5,781 bases of DNA, taken from positions 1 through 5,781 of the forward strand of contig JAFARM010000102.1 of NCBI GenBank assembly GCA_019245455.1. Reading direction: 5' to 3'. The position numbers were made by a program, and so were the translations under genes. Every line of letters starts with the position of its first letter. Position 1 is the stretch's first letter. This document shows positions 1 to 4,954 of this stretch, piece after piece. The notes below the pieces were generated by a model, which worked only from the letters and a program-made list of their open reading frames with translations, made no database searches and had not been told where the DNA came from. The stretch comes from Sphingomonadaceae bacterium. GTDB lineage: Bacteria > Pseudomonadota > Alphaproteobacteria > Sphingomonadales > Sphingomonadaceae.

Positions 1-1
1 C

Positions 2-29
2 GCCGCGGGAGCGCTGAGGCGCCCGCGGC
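2..29 (-). terminator. GC-rich hairpin downstream of the DHS-like gene, possible terminator
   Basis: Positions 2-9 (GCCGCGGG) and 22-29 (CCCGCGGC) form a perfect 8-bp stem. Within the 12-base loop, 12-14 can pair with 19-21. The hairpin starts 10 bases after the stop codon of the minus-strand DHS-like gene, where an intrinsic terminator would lie. The window ends one base beyond the stem, so a following U-tract cannot be seen and a Rho-independent mechanism is not confirmed. Confidence 0.45.
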
Positions 30-39
30 TGTCGTCCGC

Positions 40-1092
40 TCAGTCGAAGATCGCGCCCCAGCGGCGCTTGACCCGATCCTTCCACAGGCCGCGATGATAG
101 GCGTCGCTGGCGAGCAGCGGCATGACCGAGCCGGCTTCCGCGAACACCATTTGCTCGATGCCCGTGTTGACCTTGCCCCACGACGCCGCCTCCTGCAGCG
201 TGGAGGACGAGCACGCGCCGTCGCGCACGTCGGCGACGGTGATCTGCACCGCGTACTTGTGCATCTCGACATCGTCATGGCCCAGGATCTCGGCGCAGAC
301 GACCGTGTCCTGGATGAAGTTCTTCGGCACGCCGCCGCCGATCATCAGCAGGCCGGTCGTGCCCGCCTTGATCTTGATGTCGGTCAGCTCGCGGAAGTCG
401 GCGATGGCGTCGAGGACCATGTACGGCTGCCCCGCCTTGGCGCGCTCGACCTGGTGCTTGACCAGCCCGAAGCCGGCCGAGCTGTCGACGAACGCCGGGC
501 AGAAGATCGGCACGTCGTGCTCGTAGGCGAGCTTAACGAGGCTGTTGTCCTTCTTGCCGTGCTGGACGAGGTACTTGCCCATCTCGCGGATGAAGGCGCG
601 GCTGCTGTACGGCTTGGCCTCGAGCGAGTTCGCGATCTCGAAGATCGTGTGGTCGCAGTCCTGAAGCTGCTCCTCGTCGATGTAGGTGTCGTAGATGCGG
701 TCGATGTAGAGCGAGCGCAGGACGTTATCGTCGGGGATCTCGAGCGCCTGATAGTGCTTGTGGCCGAGGCCCTCGAAGAAATCCATGTCGACGATCGACG
801 CGCCGGTGGCGACGATGCCGTCGACCATGTTCGAGCGGACGAGCTCGGCGTACAGGTCCATGCACCCGCCGGCCGACGTCGAGCCGGCGATGACGAGGAA
901 GATCGAGCAGTCCTTGTCGGCGAGCATCGCGTTGTAGATGCCCGTCGCGCGCGCGAGGTCGCGGCTGGTGAAGCTCATCTTGCCCATGCCGTCGATGATC
1001 GGGCGAGCGTCGAAGCTGCGGATGTCGATGTGCTCGACGGTGGTCGCGAGCAGCTCGGCCTTGCGGGTGTCGTTGATGGTCGTGTGGGTCAT
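40..1092 (-). CDS. Deoxyhypusine synthase-like protein, probable homospermidine-type aminobutyl transferase
   Basis: This 350-residue protein belongs to the deoxyhypusine synthase family, whose members move the aminobutyl group of a polyamine to an amine acceptor through an NAD-dependent lysine-imine intermediate. The family signature EAASWGK lies at 301-307, and K307 matches the catalytic lysine of eukaryotic DHS. Other visible segments are AGSTSAGG (69-76), VATGASIVDMD (94-104) and GGGVPKNF (252-259). The eukaryotic enzyme has PKHH where this protein has PKNF, so the active site is not that of a true DHS. Bacteria lack eIF5A, so hypusine formation is unlikely. With an ornithine decarboxylase directly upstream, the likely acceptor is a small diamine, giving homospermidine; a guanidino-polyamine product is the main alternative. 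The ATG at 1092 is chosen because AAAGGA lies 6 bases upstream and family homology starts there. The open frame continues to 1227 only through a repeat. Family assignment is firm; the substrate is inferred. Confidence 0.9.
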   Translation of the reverse strand: MTHTTINDTRKAELLATTVEHIDIRSFDARPIIDGMGKMSFTSRDLARATGIYNAMLADKDCSIFLVIAGSTSAGGCMDLYAELVRSNMVDGIVATGASIVDMDFFEGLGHKHYQALEIPDDNVLRSLYIDRIYDTYIDEEQLQDCDHTIFEIANSLEAKPYSSRAFIREMGKYLVQHGKKDNSLVKLAYEHDVPIFCPAFVDSSAGFGLVKHQVERAKAGQPYMVLDAIADFRELTDIKIKAGTTGLLMIGGGVPKNFIQDTVVCAEILGHDDVEMHKYAVQITVADVRDGACSSSTLQEAASWGKVNTGIEQMVFAEAGSVMPLLASDAYHRGLWKDRVKRRWGAIFD

Positions 1093-1106
1093 GAGGGGTC
1101 CTTTCC

Positions 1107-1222
1107 TCCCTCTCCCCTTGAGGGAGAGGGACAGCCGCGAAGCGGCAGGGTGAGGGGGCGGGGCGGCGCACCCTCGCCCTGGCGGCTGCGCCGCCTGTCC
1201 CTCTCCCTCGAGGGGAGAGGGA
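1107..1222. repeat. Inverted dimer of REP-like palindromic repeats
   Basis: Two copies of a palindrome face each other between the decarboxylase and DHS-like genes. Copy one has a perfect 10-bp stem (1107-1116 with 1122-1131); copy two has the same stem sequence (1198-1207 with 1213-1222). Inside, 1122-1134 is a perfect 13-bp inverted match to 1195-1207, and 1146-1156 matches 1171-1181 with one mismatch. Each half also has a small hairpin (1135-1145, stem CCGC/GCGG; 1181-1195, stem GGCGGC/GCCGCC). The whole unit can form a branched cruciform in DNA or RNA. Motifs of the GGGAGAGGGACAG / CAGGGTGAGGG type are common scattered intergenic repeats in alphaproteobacteria. No U-tract follows, so it is unlikely to be a simple terminator; it may shield or process the operon mRNA. 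Confidence 0.85.
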
Positions 1223-1230
1223 CGCACGAG

Positions 1231-2439
1231 CTAGCTCCGCACCTCGCGGAGCGGCGTAACCTTCGCCGGTGTCGCTTCCGTGACAGTGTAGTTCGACGCC
1301 ATCGGCTCGTCCGACGCGATCACCGTCTCGCCGTTGCCGAAGCCGTTGAACGCCGTGCGCATCGCGCAGCCGTAAGCGCCGAGCATCCCGATCTCGAGAT
1401 AGTCGCCGGCCTGGACGTCGGCGGGCAGCATGAACGGCCCGCGCATATAGTCCATGTCGTCGCACGTCGGGCCGTAGAAGCTGAACCCCACCGGCTTGGC
1501 GCGCGACTCCTGCTCGCGCACCAGCGCGACCGGGAAGCGCCAGTCGATGTGCGCCGCGTCGAACAGCGCACCGTACGCGCCGTCGTTGATGAACAGCTCG
1601 TCGCCGCGGCGCTTCTCGACGCGCACCAGGACGCTCGCATACTCGGCCGACAGGGCGCGGCCGGGCTCGCACCAAAGCTCGGCCGAGTAGCTGACCGGCA
1701 GGTCCTCGAAGGCGCGGCCGATGACGGCGAAGTAGCGCTCAATCGGTGCCGTCGCCATGCCCGGATAGATCGACGGGAAGCCGCCGCCGACGTCGATGAC
1801 GTCGACCGTGACGCCGGCCGCGACGATCGCCGCGCGGACCAGCGCCAGCGCGTCGGCGTACGCCTGCGGGCTCATCGCCTGGCTGCCGACGTGGAAGGCG
1901 ATGCCGAGCGCGTCGGCCGCCTGCCGCGCCGCGTGAAGGACGGGGGCCGCCTCGTCGACGCCGACGCCGAACTTGGTGGCGAGGCTGAGCTTCGAATGCG
2001 CCGACGACACGCGCAGCCGGACGCAGAGCGTCAGGTCGGCCGCCGACACGCCGTCCGTCGCGGTTGCGGCGACGATTTTGTCGACCTCCTCGACCGAATC
2101 GAGGCTGAAGGTGCGAACGCCGTGGACGTGGTACGCCTCGGCGATCGCCTCCGCCGGCTTGACCGGGTGCATGAAGCACAGCGTCGCGTGCGGCAGCAGG
2201 CCACGAACCAGACGGACCTCGGTGATCGAGGCGACGTCATAGTGCGTGATGCCGCTGTCCCACAGGGTGCGGATCAGGTCGGGCGACGGGTTCGCCTTCA
2301 CGGCATACAGCGACCGTCCCGGAAACTTCTCGACGAAGAAACGGGCAGCGCGGCGAGCGGCGTGCGGGCGGACGAGGGTAACGGGTTGCGACGGAATACG
2401 GTCGCGCGCTACCCCCAGCGCGGTGCTGGGCTTGTGCAA
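1231..2439 (-). CDS. Ornithine/lysine-type decarboxylase (PLP fold III)
   Basis: This 402-residue enzyme of the eukaryotic-like ornithine decarboxylase family most likely converts L-ornithine to putrescine in the cytosol. The N-terminal TIM barrel carries the PLP lysine K48 in YAVKANP. It also has HVGSQ (183-187), the glycine-rich phosphate-binding DVGGGFP (216-222) and EPGR (258-261). The C-terminal beta domain has GPTCDDMD (323-330), whose C326 and D327 match the cysteine-aspartate pair that completes the active site across the dimer, and GAYG with Y355. Length is normal for the compact bacterial form. Ornithine over lysine is inferred from the family and from the downstream DHS-like gene. 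The start is TTG: no ATG lies near, the N terminus aligns in length, and GGAGG sits 9 bases upstream. That Shine-Dalgarno can be sequestered by the leader. The gene is probably the first of a two-gene unit. Confidence 0.92.
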   Translation of the reverse strand: MHKPSTALGVARDRIPSQPVTLVRPHAARRAARFFVEKFPGRSLYAVKANPSPDLIRTLWDSGITHYDVASITEVRLVRGLLPHATLCFMHPVKPAEAIAEAYHVHGVRTFSLDSVEEVDKIVAATATDGVSAADLTLCVRLRVSSAHSKLSLATKFGVGVDEAAPVLHAARQAADALGIAFHVGSQAMSPQAYADALALVRAAIVAAGVTVDVIDVGGGFPSIYPGMATAPIERYFAVIGRAFEDLPVSYSAELWCEPGRALSAEYASVLVRVEKRRGDELFINDGAYGALFDAAHIDWRFPVALVREQESRAKPVGFSFYGPTCDDMDYMRGPFMLPADVQAGDYLEIGMLGAYGCAMRTAFNGFGNGETVIASDEPMASNYTVTEATPAKVTPLREVRS

Positions 2440-2522
2440 CTCAAGGGACCTCCAGGCGTCAGTTCGCTACGAACGGGTAGCACCGAAACACTGCCTTGCG
2501 GTGGAAGTCCCATGGGGCAGCG
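2440..2522 (-). promoter_or_regulatory. Structured decarboxylase leader with a helix burying the ribosome-binding site
   Basis: From the predicted transcription start near 2522 to the TTG start, the minus-strand leader is about 83 bases. Read on that strand, GGGACUUCCA (2511-2502) pairs with UGGAGGUCCC (2454-2445) in a 10-bp helix with one G-U wobble. The second arm contains the entire GGAGG Shine-Dalgarno (2453-2449). Beyond a U-U mismatch two more pairs are possible. The enclosed loop holds a hairpin, GUUCG-UAG-CGAAC (2474-2462), and a possible small reading frame. A competing short stem (2481-2485 with 2499-2503) would shorten the outer helix by two pairs. This is the layout of a translational switch. 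Alphaproteobacterial ornithine decarboxylase genes are known to carry a leader RNA called the speF element; whether this is one was not tested. Confidence 0.6.
2459..2491 (-). CDS. Possible 10-codon upstream reading frame in the decarboxylase leader
   Basis: A GTG at 2491 opens a frame encoding MFRCYPFVAN that stops with TGA at 2461-2459, 19 bases before the decarboxylase start. It lies wholly inside the loop of the Shine-Dalgarno-burying helix, and its last codons form the small hairpin at 2474-2462. The only ribosome-binding candidate is AAGG about 2 to 3 bases before the GTG, which is too close to be convincing. A ribosome stopping at this TGA would sit against the helix arm that begins 4 bases further on, so translation could open or block the decarboxylase start. 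The frame is short enough to be chance; its position is the main argument for it. Confidence 0.3.
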   Translation of the reverse strand: MFRCYPFVAN

Positions 2523-2528
2523 GCGGCG

Positions 2529-2557
2529 TATCTAGGGACGGCAGGGGGGTGTGTAAA
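2529..2557 (-). promoter_or_regulatory. Sigma-70-like promoter for the decarboxylase/DHS-like unit
   Basis: On the minus strand, TTTACA (2557-2552) is a good -35 box and TAGATA (2534-2529) a fair -10 box, with an ideal 17-base spacer (2551-2535). The -35 is preceded by an A-run (complement of the T-run at 2560-2567) that could act like an UP element. Initiation would fall near 2522. No other pair of boxes of this quality was seen between the two divergent genes, and no convincing plus-strand promoter for the dehydratase gene was found. Confidence 0.6.
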
Positions 2558-2639
2558 GCTTTTTTTTCGTGTGTGGTTTTTCGTGGTTTCGCTCGGCCGA
2601 TCAACGGCTTAGCTGCTGTTCAAGAAGCGGGGTTTTTCA

Positions 2640-3590
2640 ATGGTTTCGATTTGCGACGTGAAGGCCGCCGCGGGTCGCCTGAAGGGCCATGCGGTGCGCA
2701 CGCCGCTCCTGCGTTCGGACGCGCTCGACGCCGCCTGCGGGGGGCGCGTGTGGCTGAAGCCCGAGTGCCTGCAGGTCACGGGCAGCTTCAAGTTCCGCGG
2801 CGCGTACAACCGGCTGTCGGCGCTCGACTCCGACGCGCGGGCGCGCGGCGTCGTCGCCTTCTCCAGCGGCAACCACGCGCAGGGGGTGGCGCGCGCGGCG
2901 AAGCTGCTGGCCACGCCCGCGACGATCGTCATGCCCGCCGACGCGCCGGCGGTGAAGATCGCGGCGACGCGCGCCGACGGGGCGACGGTGGTGCTCTACG
3001 ACCGCTACACGGAAAGCCGCGAGGCGATCGCGGCGCGGCTCGCGGAGGGCGGGGCGACAATCGTGCCGCCGTTCGACGATCCGTTCATCGTCGCGGGGCA
3101 AGGGACGGCGGGGCTCGAGGTGGCCGAAGACCTGGCGGCGATGGGCGTGACCGCCGACGTGGCGCTGGTCTGCTGCGGCGGCGGCGGGCTGGCGTCGGGC
3201 TTCGCGCTCGGCTCGGGCCTGCCGGTGGTGACGGTCGAGCCTGCGGGCTACGACGATGTCGCGCGGAGCCTGGCGGAGAAGCACATCGTCGCGCTGGAGA
3301 CGCTGCCGCCGACGATCTGCGACGCGCTGCAGACGCGCTCGATGTCGCCGCTGACGTACAGCGTCCTGAGCGGGGCCCAAGCGCGCGGCGTCGTCGTCAC
3401 CGATGCCGAGGCCGCGAGCGCGGTCGCCTTCGCCTTCCGCCACCTGAAGCTCGTCGTCGAGCCCGGCGGCGCGGTGGCGCTGGCGGCGGCGCTGACGGGC
3501 AGGGTCGACCTCGCCGGGCGCACGGCGGTCGTCGTCGTGTCGGGCGGCAATGTCGAGGCGGAGGTCTTCGCCCGCTGCCTCGCCGCCTGA
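2640..3590 (+). CDS. Threonine/serine dehydratase or serine racemase-like enzyme (PLP fold II)
   Basis: This 316-residue fold-II PLP enzyme likely acts on L-threonine, L-serine or a hydroxyaspartate by beta-elimination, or racemises serine. The PLP lysine is K51 in GSFKFRGA (48-55). SSGNHAQG (75-82) would hold the substrate carboxylate, GQGT lies at 153-156, the phosphate-binding loop CGGGGLASG is at 179-187, EPGGA is at 274-278, and SGGN (301-304) contacts the PLP ring. E200 and D206 in VEPAGYDD keep the spacing of the divalent-metal ligands of serine racemase. There is no C-terminal ACT-like regulatory domain, so it is not a biosynthetic, isoleucine-inhibited IlvA; length matches serine racemase and hydroxyaspartate ammonia-lyase. 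The ATG start has only a weak purine-rich site (GAAGCGGGG) upstream. It is divergent from the polyamine genes across 200 bases. Family firm; exact substrate not decided. Confidence 0.88.
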   Translation: MVSICDVKAAAGRLKGHAVRTPLLRSDALDAACGGRVWLKPECLQVTGSFKFRGAYNRLSALDSDARARGVVAFSSGNHAQGVARAAKLLATPATIVMPADAPAVKIAATRADGATVVLYDRYTESREAIAARLAEGGATIVPPFDDPFIVAGQGTAGLEVAEDLAAMGVTADVALVCCGGGGLASGFALGSGLPVVTVEPAGYDDVARSLAEKHIVALETLPPTICDALQTRSMSPLTYSVLSGAQARGVVVTDAEAASAVAFAFRHLKLVVEPGGAVALAAALTGRVDLAGRTAVVVVSGGNVEAEVFARCLAA

Positions 3591-3628
3591 GGCTGGTCAT
3601 CACGCGCGCTGCCGCCTAAGCGCGCGCC

Positions 3629-4342
3629 ATGCGCCGCCTGCCGCTCGTCCTCGCCCTCGCCGCCGCGCCCGCGGCGGCCGGCCCGCCCTATGTCACCGAC
3701 GATCCCCAGCCGACCGACCTCGGCCACTACGAGATCTACTTCTTCGCGTCGGCGACGCAGGTGCCGGGGTCGACGGCAGGGGCGGGCGGCGTCGACTTCA
3801 ACTACGGCGGGCTGACCGACGTGCAGCTGACCGCGGTCGTGCCGCTGGCGTTCGACACGTCGCCGGGCGGACGGCGCGTCGGCGCGGGCAACGTCGAGCT
3901 GGCGGTCAAATACAAGTTCCTCCACCAGAAGGCGGACGGCATCGACCTCAGCCTGTTCCCGCGCCTGTTCGTGCCCGCGGGAGGGCAGCGCTTCGGCACG
4001 GGCCAGGCGGCGCTGCTGCTGCCGCTGTGGGCCGAGCGCGACTGGGGCAAATGGTCGCTGTTCGGCGGCGGCGGCTGGCAGCTCAACCCCGGCGGCCGCA
4101 ACTTCTGGAGCGGCGGCGTCGCGCTCAGCCGCGCGCTCGGCGAGCGCGCCTCGGTCGGGGCGGAGGTCTACCACCACGGCCCCGATGCACGCGACGCGCG
4201 GTCGTTCACCGGGCTCAACCTCGGCGCCACCTACCGCCTGTCGAAGCACTGGTCGCTGATCGGCGCCGCCGGGCCGGGGGTGGAGAATGCGCGCGATGGC
4301 GGGCTGGTCAGCGCCTACGTCGCGCTGAAGGCCGACCTGTAG
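3629..4342 (+). CDS. Predicted outer-membrane beta-barrel protein, transporter-like
   Basis: This 237-residue protein starts with a typical signal peptide: MRR, a hydrophobic run to about residue 16, and a likely cut after AAA near residue 17. The mature part opens with GPPYVTDDPQPTDLGHYEIY, then shows many short alternating amphipathic stretches rich in Gly, Tyr, Trp and Phe, such as the segment around LFGGGGWQLNPGG. This pattern fits a small outer-membrane barrel of the kind often annotated as a transporter or as related to the meta-pathway phenol degradation family; that family name says little about function. The start ATG lies 38 bases after the dehydratase stop with no strong Shine-Dalgarno, so it may be translated from the same mRNA. 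The protein ends in ADL and lacks the usual terminal aromatic barrel signal. Exported barrel architecture is well supported; the cargo is unknown. Confidence 0.75.
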   Translation: MRRLPLVLALAAAPAAAGPPYVTDDPQPTDLGHYEIYFFASATQVPGSTAGAGGVDFNYGGLTDVQLTAVVPLAFDTSPGGRRVGAGNVELAVKYKFLHQKADGIDLSLFPRLFVPAGGQRFGTGQAALLLPLWAERDWGKWSLFGGGGWQLNPGGRNFWSGGVALSRALGERASVGAEVYHHGPDARDARSFTGLNLGATYRLSKHWSLIGAAGPGVENARDGGLVSAYVALKADL

Positions 4343-4399
4343 GGCTTGACGGCGGCGGCGCGCCGGCGAAGGTGGCGGCGGGCAATCGGGGGAAGATCG

Positions 4400-4954
4400 A
4401 TGATCGTGGCGATGGTTCTGGCGATGGCGGCGGTGAACCCGGCCGCGCCGCCGCGCGTGGTGTCGCCGGCCGCGGCCAACCGGCTGAAGCCGCCGGCGAC
4501 CGTCCGCGTCGCGCCGGTACCGGCGGCGGCGAAGCTCGCGGTGCTGCGCAAGGGGGGCATCGTCGTCCGCGACCTGCCCGTCGGGCCACCGCGCGTCACC
4601 GTCGCCGCGCCGGTGAACAAGGACTTGTCGCTCAGCTTCTACGGCATCTTCGCCGCCGACGCGGGCCTCGACTTCGCCCAGATGCGCGACCGGCAGGGGT
4701 TCATCGGGCTGAACTGGATCGGCGATCCGAGCCGCGTCTATCTCGTCGACTGCGAGCTGCCGGGGTCGAACGCGGCGACGGTGGTCGAGGTCGCGGTCGA
4801 CGGCGCGGCGTGGACCCCTGCGGCGGTGTCGGGCGGCCACCTGCTCTACGCCGTGCCGCCGGTACCCGACTATCCGGGCTACACCGGCCGCGCCTTCGCC
4901 ATGCGATCGACCGGCACCGGCTTCCACGGCTGCGAGGTCAGCCAAGTCAAGTAG
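4400..4954 (+). CDS. Small exported protein of unknown function
   Basis: I do not recognise a family for this 184-residue protein. The ATG at 4400 is preferred because GGGGGAAG ends about 5 bases upstream and the product then starts with a hydrophobic run (MIVAMVLAMAAVNPAAP) that looks like a signal peptide or membrane anchor. An in-frame TTG at 4346 would add an arginine-rich stretch that spoils it. A low-complexity Ala/Pro/Val linker follows to about residue 70, then a more globular domain (about 74-184) with mixed hydrophobic strands and aromatic residues (LSLSFYGIF, FIGLNWIGDP). Its only two cysteines, C118 and C178, could form a disulfide in the periplasm. It follows the barrel gene by 57 bases and may share its transcript. 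Its last 8 bases overlap the end of the convergent LysR gene. Confidence 0.72.
   Translation: MIVAMVLAMAAVNPAAPPRVVSPAAANRLKPPATVRVAPVPAAAKLAVLRKGGIVVRDLPVGPPRVTVAAPVNKDLSLSFYGIFAADAGLDFAQMRDRQGFIGLNWIGDPSRVYLVDCELPGSNAATVVEVAVDGAAWTPAAVSGGHLLYAVPPVPDYPGYTGRAFAMRSTGTGFHGCEVSQVK

Noticed and set aside
94..2535. Very long plus-strand reading frame (813 codons) opposite both polyamine genes
   Set aside because: It is antisense to two genes with clear catalytic motifs; its product is Arg/Asp/Val/Ala-rich with no domain, as expected for the complement of GC-rich coding DNA. It even runs through the intergenic repeat.
2560..2567. T-run in the divergent region as a plus-strand terminator
   Set aside because: No stable hairpin precedes it and no plus-strand gene ends upstream; it is better explained as AT-rich sequence next to the minus-strand -35 box.
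2246..3619. 457-codon plus-strand frame crossing the divergent promoter region and the dehydratase
   Set aside because: Out of frame with the clear fold-II PLP motifs, and runs through the control region; Arg/Gly-rich shadow.
4346..4399. TTG start giving an 18-residue extension of the small exported protein
   Set aside because: No ribosome-binding site, adds an arginine-rich segment before the hydrophobic signal; the ATG at 4400 has GGGGGAAG upstream.
4512..4525. 14-bp perfect palindrome CGCCGGTACCGGCG
   Set aside because: Lies inside coding sequence in an Ala/Pro/Val linker; such GC palindromes arise easily at this base composition.
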